Positions 47,121 through 59,672 of a DNA stretch of 64,000 nucleotides are shown piece after piece. The notes beneath the pieces were generated by a model that was not told the origin of the DNA, searched no databases, and worked only from the letters and a program-made list of their open reading frames with translations. Numbering within the stretch: position 1 is the first letter of the stretch; every line of letters begins with the position of its first letter. This DNA is from Albifimbria verrucaria (Eukaryota > Ascomycota > Sordariomycetes > Hypocreales > Stachybotryaceae), in assembly GCA_020081605.1 (NCBI GenBank), contig JAHREC010000045.1, positions 2,418,001 to 2,482,000 of the forward strand. Reading direction: 5' to 3'. Both the position numbers and the translations under genes were made by a program.

Positions 47121-48817
47121 CTAAGACCAGTCTCCTGTGTCATACAACTCCGTCTTCAGGCCTTTCTTTTCTCTGGAAAGCTCATCTTCAATGGTCCAGG
47201 GTTTATAGACGAAACCTGGGGGTAGATTTGTGTTTTCAAAGGTGGTGCCATTGATCACAGCCGCCATGGCTTTTGCGTAATTTTCGCGCGCATATTGAAC
47301 GGGATTGTGTGACCAAATCCACCGGCTCATCCTCATGGTAAAGATATTTGGGTTCCTTTCCATTTCTTCGACGTCCATATTGTGTAGGATCTGCCGGTTG
47401 GCGAAACCGAAACGCTGCAAAGTTGAAACTCGTTCGAATCTTTGAAACGGAAGTTAGCTCACTCCATCGATGTTAGTGCTGGGAGCTGTACCTGACTCGA
47501 ACATGTGTCTTCACGCTCTCTACAACCTTGGATTTTCCACCCAGTCTCAGGCAGGTGGCTAAAGTCAATGCGTCCTCCATAGCTTGTGTTGCGCCGTTGC
47601 CAGACGTCGGCAGGAAACTATGTGCTGCATCTCCTAGTTGGATGACTCTCCCATCCGGGCTGTTCCACTGGGGCTGTGGGTTGCGCCACAGCAGCTTCCA
47701 ATCAATAATGCTCTTCTCTGGTGTTTTCGCTATGATTTCTTTTAATTCCGGGTCCCAGCCTGTAACCTTATCCATGATTTCGAGAACTGCCGGTGCCGAG
47801 AGTGTGCTACGCCAAGCCTCATCGGCGCTCCCAGAGTCCTAAAAAGCGGTTTAATCTCGCGCTCTCAGTGAATTTTTGAGACGGATAAAGACACTAACCT
47901 CATGGGTCAAAACGTAATTCAGAAAATCCGGTGTTATTATGACGTTCATATGCATACCGCCGCTGTAAACACTTGGTGAATATCTTCCAGAAGTTGTTAA
48001 ATGGCCAGAGGGAGCTTACGCGAGATAAATTCGAAATTCTGGTCTCTCACCCGAAAGATACTTTTTCCTTGCCTCGTCGCTAACATCTTCCAAATACTTG
48101 ATCGGGATCATACCTCGATACGCTGCTGCGCCACTGCTCATGGCTGGAACAACAGAACCTGCAACATGTTTGTGTGATTTGGTTCCTACTCCGTCAGCAG
48201 CCACCACCAGGTCTGCATAGTAAACGTCCCCGTGTTCGGTCCGGACAAAGGCCTTTGTTTCGTCCTCATCGTATGAGACAACGTTCTTGCCATATTCGAT
48301 AGGTATATTGAGGCGTCGGGCTTGGCCCTCCAGGGCTTTCACAAGGCCAAATCGACTTCGGATCCATGGAACCCGAACATCCCGCGCCGGATGCTGGGCT
48401 CCTGGCTGGTTCCATGCAGCTTCTCCAATTTCCAGCACCTTGCGGCCTGAATGCGCGAAGAAGCTCATCAATGCATCATAAGACGTAGCCTCGAATTCTT
48501 TATGCATGGAAGGAAAATATCGCAGAGTCACCAGACCAGGCGGAACTATACCAAATGTATCACCTTCAAAATGATACAAATTAGCCGTTCGACGCTTCTT
48601 CAACCATCGGGATAGATTTACCAACAACGTCCAACCTGGCGCTTCTTTCAAGCACACGCACGTCATGCCCTTGGCGCCAGGCCTCGTTGGCCAAGGTGAG
48701 GCCGCCAATACCACCACCAACAATGAGAATGCTGATTCCTGTTGGTGGTAGACGATGGACACCATCAAGCACTGTCTCAGGGACAGTAACAAAGTTGGAA
48801 TGACCCAAGGAAGTCAT
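47121..48817 (-). CDS. FAD-dependent monooxygenase (salicylate hydroxylase-like)
   Basis: Group A flavoprotein monooxygenase; relatives hydroxylate aromatic rings or epoxidise metabolites using NAD(P)H and O2. Seen: FAD-binding ISILIVGGGIGGLTLANEA (GxGxxG) and end-of-strand Glu in VRVLE; middle RSRFGLVKALEGQARRLNI; DG motif YYADLVVAADGVGTKS; second FAD motif VIQLGDAAHSFLPTSGNGA; conserved tail RFERVSTLQRFGFANRQILH. Introns at about 47947-48012, 47840-47900 and 47440-47495, each restoring the frame cleanly. One problem near 48590-48640 needs two missing bases or one extra. TATAAAG lies at 48901-48907 on the minus strand, about 85 bp upstream. About 470 residues. Substrate unknown. Confidence 0.85.
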
Positions 48818-50542
48818 CTTGATAAGAAAAAAGGGTAGAGATCTCTTTTGTGGTCCTGAGACGATGGGATATAGTAGTCTACAGCGAGAAAAGTGCCCTG
48901 CTTTATACTCTGGTCATTTATATCCAAAGTAACACAAACAGCCGCTGGTCTCGCCGACATTTACCTCAAATGTCAACCAGTGCGCTCAGGGATCAATGTT
49001 CTGTTTTGTAATCAGACAGTTCCATCCTAGGCTAGCAGGGAGCCGCTCGAAATGCCGACAGCGTCCCGCGCCAGCAATGGTAATCTCCGAGTGACCGATT
49101 GGCAGTTGATTATTTATTCAAGCAAGGGTATTGAGCTTACCTGCATTTAAATCCTATCGCTGCCTGATGACGATGTATCGGGTGGATATGTGATCGTGTT
49201 GCATGGCTGCCGTGATTTCCGACCCATTGCATTATCCTGCTTCTTTTCTCATTTCTAGCAGCCTCGTCTCCTCTTTCAAAACTCTCTCCTATGTAAAGGC
49301 TCAGTAAGTTCCTGAGACATGGCATTTACGTGAGCTTTCAAGCACGCATCGCTTTTCGACTGATAATGTTGACGCTGTAACCCAGTGCAGCAGTATGATC
49401 GATGACAAACCCTATCAAACAAACACACCATAAAACGTGTATTTCAGTATATTTTCTATGTCAGAAACTAACCAATAAGAAACAAGTTTGAAGAGTCATT
49501 ATCAAGTTTTATAGGAAAAAGAGCACGAGTCAAGGAAAAGTCCAATGCGTTTAAGATCTGCTTTCAAGGCTAGCGACTCTGTGCCACGTATTAATTTACA
49601 AGTTTAGGTAATTCCTTCCTAAGGTCCGGTATTTTTCCTTAGCTCCGTAAGTTAAACGATGAAATATGCCCACTGGAATAATTGGCTTCACGTGCGAAGC
49701 TGTTGTTGTTCGCGCTCTCTCTACGCTTGATTATGATGGCGAACAAGAATAAGGATCCCACAAGTTGTGGGTCTACGGCAGAAGTACCTACCACCAAATA
49801 AACCCTACCATTAGAAAGGATGACCTGGGGTCATAGTGGCAGTGCGGTGGTGCAGGATAATCATGCACTTTGTCAGAAACACGAGTAATCAGTCGCAAAG
49901 AGTCAACCAACATGGAACCAACATGGGGATAAAATTCAAGTTCATACGACGAAAAACCGGCCAATAAAGGGTATTTTCTTTGGAAGTCAAGACTGTCAGA
50001 GGTCCAAAAGACCAGGCAATCATTATTTAATTTCGGTGTCGGGGTGGGTGCCGTCAACTATGGGGCATTTTATTCCTCGGTCCCATCACATTTCACTTTG
50101 CTCATGTACACGGTGCAGCTGACCAGCTGCAAGTTGGTCACAGCGAGCCACTTGATTCGCCATGGTTGCTTTTTCTTGGCGGTATTTATTCCTGTTGGTC
50201 TTCATATTTTCTTGCGTAAGAATTTCCTCCGCGGTTGGTTGGTCCTTCAAACCCACGGAGATTCGCTAGGGGCATGTGGCTGGGCCTCCAACATTTCCTG
50301 ACAGAAAGTCGCGCTGGCCGACTATTTTCTTTTTTTGCATCGAGTCTGCTGCTTACCCCTCTTCAAATTTTCGTCGAGGTGAAGAGCGGAAAATTCGAAG
50401 CTTCCTTGATCAACTCATCCCATGATTGAACCCACTAGCCGTCCTTGCTTGACCACTTATTCTGTCGGTCGGGAATTATTCCTTGCATCAGAAGAGCTGG
50501 CATTGATAGCCAATGGAGAAAGCTCTGACTTAGCCAATTCAA
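48818..50542. other. Spacer without a recognisable gene
   Basis: About 1.7 kb between divergent genes. Short frames at 49137-49325, 49788-50057 and 50044-50301 show no family signal. Confidence 0.5.
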
Positions 50543-52866
50543 ATGCACATCAAAATGGTTGAAGGATCGTACGCGGACAAGTTGCTGGCCGTCATTGGCC
50601 GAGTGAAAGACTTCAGCAAAGACACTGAGTCGAGTTTGACGCCGTATCGGGTATTTCAGAAGAAGATCGAGGCAATCGAGAAGCGCGTCGACGAATTGCT
50701 CGACAGTGATCCCAAAAAGTACAAGGAGGATCTTCGTCAATGTTTCTACGATCGCAAGGGCATCGAGGAGGAGTACGACGCCACGGCTAATGCTCAGGAG
50801 GCTGCATTCCAGCAAGGCAAAAAGCAAATGATCATTACACTCTTCAGTGAGCTTTTTGCCATTCTGGGGCCTTCGATGCTCCAGGAAATTCTTGGGAGTT
50901 ACAAGCAGTCATGCTATCACCACCCGTATCCGTCAGGGTCCCCGACCCCAATCAATCGGATACCTCGAATAACAACCAGAAATCTCCCCAACGCTCTGTG
51001 GATTCACCAGCCATGATGACCCGCGTGGAAGATGCCCAAGATATCGAAATGACGACCAGTTCGCAGGAAAGAATTGCTTCAAGCTACCCTGAGCCTGCAT
51101 TGGCGCAAAACTCGCAGGCAGAAGCAGAAGTTCCAAATGCTGGCATTCGAACCGCCGACGAAATCAATGCTAACCGCAGCGTGTCGTTTGATGATGTCTA
51201 CCAAGATGGGCAGGCTGATGTCAAACACCTCATTATCGAATACCCTAAGCAGTCAGCTCATTGGTACATCGTGACATGTGAAAGGCATAAAAAACAGTTT
51301 TACGGCGAGAATCCACTAACTGGAGCCTGCAGGCACCTGACTTCAAAAGCACATTCTGAATCTGGTGCATATGAAGATGTCATCCGACTTCTTGGTGTCA
51401 CTGTGGAAGATTGCAACCCGGAGATGGCGGCGAAGAACAATCAGGCGGTCAGGGACTCTCTGGCTCAACATTATCAACATTTGTCTTCCGCCCAAGGCAA
51501 GAAATGGAAAGGAAAGAAACGAAGAAGAACCGATGATGCGAATGCCAGCGATCTCTCTGACTATGTCCATGAAACCGGCCATTCATCGCATAGGAACAGT
51601 CGAAGAAAAGAGGGTATAATAGACCCCATTGTTGGAGACGTCTATTCTGTTTACTGGGAGGGCGACCGCCAGTGGTACGCAGGTGTGGTTCTATCGGCCA
51701 AAGATCCCATCCAGCCTGACCTTCCCAACTTGTATCAGACAGCACTATTGGACTCAGAGAAACCCGGATGTTACATTTACGACTCTCAATACAAGATCAT
51801 TGCGTGGGCAAGCGGTTATGAAGATGGTGGTTCCCATGTACAAGAAAGACAATTCCCTGTCCTCTTCTTCGACAGGGATAGGTTTCCAGACAGCTGCCAA
51901 ACTGCATGGGTAAATTGTCGCAACTTCAAACCCTTTGACGCTGTCACTAAAGATCTCCCTTTTCGTCGCTTGGTGGAGCAATACCTCACCAAGCAGCGAA
52001 ACGACACCACTGATGCTGGGATACGTAAGTTCTGTCTCCGTTTTGTAGGATATGTCATTGACTGAAGGTGAAAGGCTCGCGTTTTGGAGAACAATTTGCA
52101 CAACATCAGATGGGGCCATTGCCTACCCCGAATGCCGAAGGTGAAACCGCTCAAGAAGCGCCAGAAGACGCCCAGCCTGATGCAGAGTATAACATCACCG
52201 ATTCTACCAATCCTAATGTGACTACACCTCAACTTCGTACATATGAAACCATTGCAGGTCTCAGACCAAGCAATTCTGGAGATGATCCGTCAACTGATGT
52301 CCGGAAAGTCCCTCGAAGGCCGAGCAATCGCCCCAAATGGCCGTCAAGGATGTAGCAGAACCATTCCAGCAACCAGTGACTTCTGCATCAGCTTTGTCCA
52401 ACACAGATTCTTATACAATTCCTGCAACCCCGCGACACCCTCAATCCAACCAAATGTCGCTCCAGATGGAGCAACGCAATGCCAGGCCCAACCAAACGCC
52501 ACCCAGACGGCACCAACACCTCCCTTGCCAAGCACTTCTCCAGTTCATTCCACGTATAGAGTCGCAACTCATTCGACACTATCTAAACATTTGGAATTCA
52601 TCGGTAGTTTGAACAACTATTCAGTCGGGAGGACGAGTCTTAACTTGGAAGCACAGCAACGGCCTCCAATGACTCCCCAGCAGTTACCTTCAATGTTTCG
52701 CTCGCATCTCAGTTCACAGACTACAAACACACTGGCAGAACACAGAAGCCCTGAGTTAGCAAATGTCTCTGCGTCTTATGAAAATCCCGTGCTTAGTCCT
52801 TTGAACGGATATGCTAGGACATCTGAATATACCATATCAGGGTTTAAGCCCTGCAATGGACCGTGA
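50543..52866 (+). CDS. Tudor/PWWP-like protein of unknown function, coiled-coil N-terminus
   Basis: Not a named family I recognise. Order: a charged helical, probably coiled-coil N-terminus (KKIEAIEKRVDELLDSDPKK); a Ser/Gln-rich linker; a block WYIVTCERHKKQFYGENPLT followed by GACRHLTSKAH with paired Cys/His that could bind zinc; a basic stretch KKWKGKKRRRTDD (nuclear-signal-like); then GDVYSVYWEGDRQWYAGVVL, shaped like a Tudor/PWWP chromatin-reader strand, and VLFFDRDRFPDSCQTAWVNC. The C-terminal third (52070-52866) is Pro/Gln/Ser-rich and disordered. A -1 slip at about 50905 joins the first two parts. A GTAAGT donor at 52025 starts an intron, probably to about 52071; the downstream frame is uncertain. 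Nuclear location is inferred. Confidence 0.55.
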
Positions 52867-55024
52867 AAGGAGGGAGGCCGTAGGGGATCCAAGCAATAAA
52901 ATCTTACGAGCTCCTCATATGTGACATTTGCAGCACTCGAAGTGTTGCTTTTAGAGCTCAATAATACATCAAAACCCAGAAAACTGTGGTTTCTATCTCG
53001 ACTCCAGGACCATATTTGAAAAACAGGGCCTTTCTGTTACCTGAAGCAGATTGCAATATGTAAGCTAAGCACAAAAGAAAACACGTCTGGGGTGTTTAGG
53101 AGGAAATTAATGCAACGTACGACTCTTCCCACAAACCTTAGGCCAAAGCGTCGAACAGCTTGACTAGTTTACCATGCAGGTATTTTTTCTCCTTTTTGTA
53201 TTGTTAATTAGTTTTGGTTTCCTTACATGTTTGGGGACTTTAGATAGGTTTCGCACATGAATCTGATGATATCAAAACATAAGAAGGCTAGCGATATAAT
53301 TGAGTTTAGTTTATCAGCGACAGAAGTCCTGATAACTAACCTCTTTACAAAGAGCTACATCTTCTACATAGAATTCACGGAGCAATTATAAGCTAATTAA
53401 TGTTAATTGTTGGCTCAAATATATGGATAATGTAATTTGAGTCGCCCACAGTAGCTCGACATTCTCTTGTCCCTCACTGAAGTTGAGTATGGTCACATTC
53501 TTGAACTCTTTAAACCATTCTCTGTGACTTTTGCATCATGACAATATATCCTCAACACTGTAAGGCTGCACCTCAACTGGATGATGTAACTGAACTAGAA
53601 TGTGCTCCAGCTTCTGCTTGTATGCCCCTTGGTAGAAATCGTAACTGTTGCCAAATCCTCTATTTCAGTAGCTGCTCAGAGCCTCCTCTCTGCTCAGTAA
53701 ATTTGCTGGAACACCTAAACATAGATTGCCCTTTTGATTAAGTTTTTGCAAAACAGGTTTGATATCATCGCTGAGTTGTAATCGCGTTGTATTACAAAAC
53801 CATTGGGCAAAATGGACTTCACGGACAGTTTAAACAAGCTGACCTGAGCTCTTGTGGCTGTGGCAAAGGACCGAACGGTACATGCCATTTGATGGATGGA
53901 GAGACCATATTCCAGGAAATGGTGGATCGATGGCTCAACGTCTTTTTCGGCTGTGAGAAGGAGCTACGGACTGGAGTTTCGAGACGAGCTGTAAATTGGA
54001 AGGCAGAAGCATTCCATGGGCATATCATTTGTCAACTATAGAATGATTCGCACATTTGAGCTTGCGGCGCCTGCAAGTGTTACTTTGCACGCAATATTAG
54101 GGCATGGTTTTCATCATCACTGAAACGGACCCTACCGTGCGTTTTCAATGAGTGGGCGAAGCATGATTATGAAATCCAGTCCCAAAAAGCTATTGTTAAG
54201 GATGGTAGGTTCCTCTGACAGGCAGCCAAAAGAAACTCATTCGGTTTGTTCCCTTCGCTTATCTATGTGGAAAAGCTTGTGTCGGTTGCTTAGCTTCTGG
54301 GGCGGCAAGCCTGTGATTCCTTTCAAATCTGACCTGAGAGGTTTAGCAGGTAAGGTGGTCTGGTGCGGGGCATGTTGCTAGCGTTGTTCGTATTTCGCAG
54401 TAGGTGCTGAGTCTTCTGATTGAGATGGCTGACCAGCACCGGTCCATAGTGTTAATAGCTCACATCAAGGCTACTGAACAGTAAAGATATATAGTCCGTG
54501 ACCTATTATTTATACCTGGGAGTTTCCTATCTGTAAATGGGCTTCACGCGTAACATAAGTGGTACATGCATGGACATTGACAAGAGTAATCAGAGCCGAG
54601 TAGCAACAAGAGAAGAATGCAACAAAAATAAAGAAAAGAAAAGCAAGCAAAAATAAAAATAGATGAAACCCGTTAATCAGGATACAGTCTCGCATGGATC
54701 AACTCTTCAATACCGAAACCGATAAGTATGATATGCCAAGTCTGCGCCGCGGACGACCTTGTCTTAGTCTAAACAACAAAACACGAGGCATCCTGGCTGA
54801 AATAATCGATACCGCAACTATATTTTCCACCAGAAATCCTCAATCTTACCTTAATAATGACATTGCAGAGTCTTGGATTTTCCACCGTACTTGGCGACAT
54901 GGCATGAAGCTTGAATGCCAACATGCTGATGGAAACCAACTGCCTAGTTAGAGACGCTCGCCTGTTGGGAGTGCCATTGACGACGGACTGCCAGCTTCAA
55001 TAAAGAAACAGAAGAACAATGAAA
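52867..55024. other. Spacer without a recognisable gene
   Basis: About 2.2 kb. Frames at 53538-53741, 53787-54041, 54148-54381 and 54694-54951 show no family signal. Partly AT-rich (53180-53450). Confidence 0.5.
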
Positions 55025-55360
55025 TTATGGGGAAATGACATACGCCGTATCTGCGCCATTTACTCATTGCTTTGCGAAGCCTCCAGGATGCTTCTACTCC
55101 TTGATTCACCACCCATGTGGGGAGACGAGCTCACCGAGCGGCGATTAGCTGCGTCTTCGGCAGAAAAATGCCGAGATCTGCTACTGATCTAACCGTTCAG
55201 AAAGGATCGGCCCACTTTCAAGGTAAAAGTTTCCAACATCTCAGACACCGATCCGGAAAGTCGATGGCAAACATGGCAATTCTGTCCACTCACAGGTCAT
55301 GGACGGCCATTATGCGCTACTTATGCTGTTCTCGGTGTGCGAGCCTGATGTCGCCATGGC
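55025..55360 (+). other. Coding-like fragment, identity unknown
   Basis: Read from 55025 the frame gives RRICAIYSLLCEASRMLLLL, LTERRLAASSAEKCRDLLLI, a stop at about 55190, then in the same frame RPTFKVKVSNISDTDPESRW and QTWQFCPLTGHGRPLCATYA. Composition looks like real protein, but no start, end or family is clear. It could be a remnant, or an exon end plus a missed intron. It lies just upstream of the Atg22-like gene. Confidence 0.25.
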
Positions 55361-55499
55361 CATCCTTCCTGCATCCTCAACGTTTCCAATTTTCTCGACG
55401 CAACGCTCATGTCGAGGAGAACATCGGTTTGTCTCAGACTTGAGTGCTGGTAAGTCCTGCTCGATTGGCGTCTGATAATCAATTATCTATACGGCCATC

Positions 55500-57140
55500 A
55501 TGTCCTCCCCGGATCCGGCGATCACATCGCATTCTACAGATCAGGAAAACCATGCCACTTCTACGGAACCCTCACAGACCCAGGCGCCAAAGGATGTCCA
55601 CATAACCTCAGACTCACAGGTATCGCCAATCGCATTGCCGGTATTTGCTCAAGGCCGGAATCCGCAAACATCACGATGGGAAATTTACTCGTGGTATGGC
55701 TACTACGTTGGTGCCAACGGCCTGGCCTTGTTTAATTTCGGCCCAACGGCTTTCCAAAACCTCCTGTCCCAGGCAGCACCGGAAGACACCGGGCTTTTGT
55801 ACTTCGCTGGGCATTATCGTAATGTTAACAGTATTGTTCTTCTTGCCAATGGCATCTCCTTCGCTCTCCAAGCTGCCCTCTTCCTTGTGATCGGCGCCTA
55901 TGCGGATTTTGGCTCGGGTCGCCGCTGGGTCCTCATCTGCTGGTCCATCATTGCCTACGGCATTGGTTTTGCTTGGCTCGGCGTTCATGACCCCAATAAG
56001 TGGAAATATGGTGTTGGGCTGTACATCGTCGGTCTGATTGCTTATCAGCTCACATTGACATATTGGACCGCTGCGTTTCCGTCGTTGGCGCGCAATACGC
56101 TGCAGATCAGAGAAGCAGTCCAGGAATACGAGAATGGGACTCTCACCGTCCAGGAATTAGATCGACGCGACGAAATGGAGAGGAGTAGGCTGAGCAATAT
56201 TGCGTTCTATATCCAGTCTCTTACCGAGATTGTGATTCTTGCCATTATTGTTGGCATTATGTTTGGCGTCCATGTGACGGCCAGCACAGCGAACAACAAC
56301 TGGGGGTTATCAGTACTCATTGCCTTTGCAACGGCTGTCTGGGTTGTAGTATCGCTGCCGTGGTTCTTCCTCGAAAAGACTCGCCCGGGCATGCAAATTC
56401 CGCCAGGACTCAACATAGTCACAGTCGGTTTCTGGCAGCTCAAAGAGGCACTTACTCAGATGTCTCATCTCAAACAAAGTATGATCTATTTGGCTGGCTA
56501 TTTCCTACTAGGAGACTCTCTTAACACATCTGTTACCGCGATCGCGACGCTACAGAACGAAGTCGTCAGCTACGATACTTTGAAGCTAACCTACCTGCTC
56601 ATTGTTGGCATCGCAGCTCAAGCCATCGGGATCGGTGGCTTTTGGTGGATCCAAAAGCACTACGACCTTAGCGCCAAAACGATGTTCAATATCGTAATGG
56701 TAAGTATCATCTTACTCGATGGCTGGGGCATGATTGGTAACTGGACGAACCGCTTTGGGTTTCACCAAGAGTGGGAGTTCTGGCTGTACCAAGCCTTCTA
56801 CGGCATCCTTGTTTGTCCATGGTACAGCTATTCCCAGATCATGATCAGTTCTGTCACACCGCGCGGCCATGAGTTCCTCTTCTTTTCCATTTTCAATATC
56901 ATTGGCAAGGCTTCCAGCTTCATCGGCCCCTTGATAAGCAGCGCCATAATTGATGCATCTCCGGGAGGGAACAACAACAGTGCCCCATTCTACTTTCTAT
57001 TTGCATTAAGCGTCCTCTCAGCTGGTGGCATCTGGGCTTTCCTTGACCTGGAGAAGAGTGCTAGAGAGCAGGAGGCGTACTTGACAAAGGAAAAAGCGAG
57101 GGTTTACGGTCAAGAAACAGCAACTGATGCTAAAGTGTAA
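55500..57140 (+). CDS. Atg22-like major facilitator transporter
   Basis: Membrane transporter of the ATG22 branch of the MFS; yeast Atg22 exports amino acids from the vacuole after autophagy, and Pezizomycotina have many related copies of uncertain location. One uninterrupted exon of 546 residues, the only long gene here that needs no repair at all. Seen: hydrophilic N-terminus; WEIYSWYGYYVGANGLALF, the family entry motif; ALFLVIGAYADFGSGRRWVL; GVGLYIVGLIAYQLTLTYW; a central cytosolic loop ELDRRDEMERSRLSNIAFY; SMIYLAGYFLLGDSLNTSV; QAFYGILVCPWYSYSQIMIS; FFSIFNIIGKASSFIGPLIS; and a charged tail. Start: ATG at 55500. It stands head-away from the P450 gene, so co-regulation is possible but unproven. 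Confidence 0.9.
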   Translation: MSSPDPAITSHSTDQENHATSTEPSQTQAPKDVHITSDSQVSPIALPVFAQGRNPQTSRWEIYSWYGYYVGANGLALFNFGPTAFQNLLSQAAPEDTGLLYFAGHYRNVNSIVLLANGISFALQAALFLVIGAYADFGSGRRWVLICWSIIAYGIGFAWLGVHDPNKWKYGVGLYIVGLIAYQLTLTYWTAAFPSLARNTLQIREAVQEYENGTLTVQELDRRDEMERSRLSNIAFYIQSLTEIVILAIIVGIMFGVHVTASTANNNWGLSVLIAFATAVWVVVSLPWFFLEKTRPGMQIPPGLNIVTVGFWQLKEALTQMSHLKQSMIYLAGYFLLGDSLNTSVTAIATLQNEVVSYDTLKLTYLLIVGIAAQAIGIGGFWWIQKHYDLSAKTMFNIVMVSIILLDGWGMIGNWTNRFGFHQEWEFWLYQAFYGILVCPWYSYSQIMISSVTPRGHEFLFFSIFNIIGKASSFIGPLISSAIIDASPGGNNNSAPFYFLFALSVLSAGGIWAFLDLEKSAREQEAYLTKEKARVYGQETATDAKV

Positions 57141-57979
57141 TATTAATGAGCGAAGCATAAATTTACTCCTCTGTATCATCTGGACCTACTGTCATGATGG
57201 AAGTAGGCAAGCATGAGAGACTTGCGGAGAACATATGTATCCATTTCAGCACATGAGCTCCACGAGCACGAAAGTCCATTCAACCGCGGCATATTGGTTG
57301 CTTATGAGTATTGGAAGTAGATAGGATATCACAAAGCCCAGATCTTCAGCTGCACCTGATGAGTTGTGTTGAGGATATATTAGTCCAGTGACCAAATTTT
57401 CGGGGATGCATTCCTTTGCACAAGCCAATATACTAGAATTTGTCTTGATACTAGGCAAAAAGCTTCAAGTCAACTATATGGTGGATCGAACCTCCCAAAG
57501 CTATAAGTGAGTCCTGAAGATGGCCAGTGTATGAACTTAGACTGTCCAGTAGCAAGGAGACGTTAATAGCATTTTGGACCATGACGTCGTCTGCCTCAAC
57601 AATAATTGCAACTAGATTCGACAAGCAGATCTTTGTAAGCTCGGGTTTGTGAGTATACTATTACTATTCCCTTCTCTTTTTTAATACGAAAATGGCCTCG
57701 CGCTTTGCACGCCGGGGTGCCAAGAAGAAAGGTTTCCGGGGTTGTGGTCAAGAAAATAGGAACAATAAAGGTAACAGCAGTCTACATATCAACCGAAGTA
57801 GCTAAGAGGCTTGTATCAACGGCGGTACAAAATACTCAACCATTCGAACTGCATCACGAAATCCCAATAGATTTGTGATGAGACATTTGTGAAACGATAT
57901 GAATGTACAATTTGGTTATAACTCTGGATTGGTAGAGCTGGTTTTCTATCGGCGTCTGGATATGCAATCATACTCAAAT
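57141..57979. other. Spacer between convergent genes
   Basis: About 0.8 kb holding two 3' ends (Atg22-like + and P450 -). No supported gene; a minus-strand frame at 57246-57458 shows no family signal. Confidence 0.5.
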
Positions 57980-59672
57980 TTAAGCTCTTCTTCTTTCGAT
58001 GTTGATCAAAAAGTTCTCGTAGTAAGTTACCACTCCTTAACCACCCGTGTTGCTGGCTGTTGTGGATTGGCTGCACGTGGACGAAAAGTTCGTAGAAACT
58101 GCAACGGAGCCTTGAAAAGCTCCATCATGGCTATATCTCGCCCTAAACAGATTCGAGAACCATAACCCCATGTGAGTATATGCTTTTGGTAGAACTTTGC
58201 TTTTTCATCATCCAACCAGCGCTCAGGCTGAAATTCACCAGCATCTTCACCAAAGATTGAGGGATCGTTGTTGATGAGTACAGGGTGGCAGGTGACTTCT
58301 GTGCCTGCAGGAAGATGGTATCCATGAATATCAAATCCCCTTCGGGTGTCACCCTCGGGAATAGAGTTGTTGCAGATGGATACAGTCGGAGAGTCTCGCG
58401 AATGCAGGCAATGTAGTAGGGACAATGGGCAACTACCTCATCGTACTGCGGCACCTTTGAGAGCTTTTGTGATCCATCAGCTTCAGAAATTTCGTTGAGT
58501 ACTTTTTCGTAAACATCCGGGTACGATAATAGTTGCACAATAAAGGCTTGTAATATAGACCCAGTTGTGTCAGCACCGGCAGCAAGAACCAGGAGAACTT
58601 CGGCTTCGATGTAATTGACCTCTAAGTGCTTGCCGTCTTCATCCTCATAGTCAAGAAGCCTATCGAATTGTTAAATAGGCGTTACTTAAGGTGTGATTGA
58701 TCTTACGTTTGAAGGATATCGGTGCGACTACTGTTTTGACCGGCCTTGATGTCCTCCAGTCTTTGGGTTATTATTTTTTCCCAAACTTCATAAGCGATCC
58801 TATTCCCCAGTTCTGCTTGGGATTTGGGAGGAGAAGTTCATTCGGAACGACACTTTTCAGCCAAGCCGTGAATGGGTATAGACGCGTCAAAAGACCGAGC
58901 ACCACTGAACCATCGTGAAAACCTTTGATCAAACCGCCAACATCTCTTTCTTGTTCAACGAATCCAATCGGCGCACCAAAACCAATTGATGATATAACAT
59001 CGTACGCCATGTATACAGCCCAAGGAGCAAAGTCGAATTGCTCATTGGTGTCCGCAAATCTTGAGGCAAGTTTGTCTACCCAGTGCTGGATTTGTTCGTC
59101 CATGAGAGGCTCCATTCTCTTGATATTGGTGAAACTATATGAGGTCGCAGTTATTTTCCGAAAATGGGCGTGGGTAGTTGAATCCAGCATATTAAGGATT
59201 GCTGCAGTTCTACCAAACCCCCAGTGGTATATGAATCAGTCTTGTCTGCATAGCGGTGGTAAATGACAGGAAGTTTTGTTGCGTCGTTGACCAGGACCAT
59301 GGTCGGGGTAATTCGCAAGACCGGGCCTATAAAATCCATGTTACTATGTTACACTAACGATTGAGTCCTTTTGAAAACAGCCTGGCACCCTGTGTCTTCT
59401 CTTCCTTTCTCATTTTAAGAATGGTGGCTCACCATATTTAGCATGCAGCTTTTCGTATGTAGGCACTTCGTCACACTTGAAATTATGCCATGCGCACCAG
59501 AGTCTGGTCGTGCTACTCCAAAATGTACCCGGAATTCCAGAGAGGGATGGAAATAACGGTAGTAGATGATCTGATACGCAACCTTCCAGATGATGCCTGC
59601 GACACATACGGTGCAGAACGTGGAAATATTCAACCAGGACATACTGAATCGTCGGTATCCCGACCTTTTCAT
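57980..59672 (-). CDS. Cytochrome P450 monooxygenase (pisatin demethylase-like group)
   Basis: ER-bound heme monooxygenase. Seen: N-terminal anchor WLNISTFCTVCVAGIIWKVA; PVLRITPTMVLVNDATKLP; I-helix AAGADTTG (58561-58584); ExxR helix as ETLR (about 58390-58402); PERW region FQPERWLDDE; heme loop WGYGSRICLGRDIA with the Cys ligand (about 58125-58170); final TRVVKEW and ENFLINIERRRA. The N-terminal pattern matches the pisatin demethylase/CYP57-type group. Introns near 59345-59430 and 58655-58710, and probably within 59190-59240. Frame slips of -1 at 58337-58340 (CCCC) and about 58030. Start ATG at 59672. It lies 580 bp from the LaeA-like methyltransferase gene on the same strand, a common pairing in metabolic clusters. 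Confidence 0.85.
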
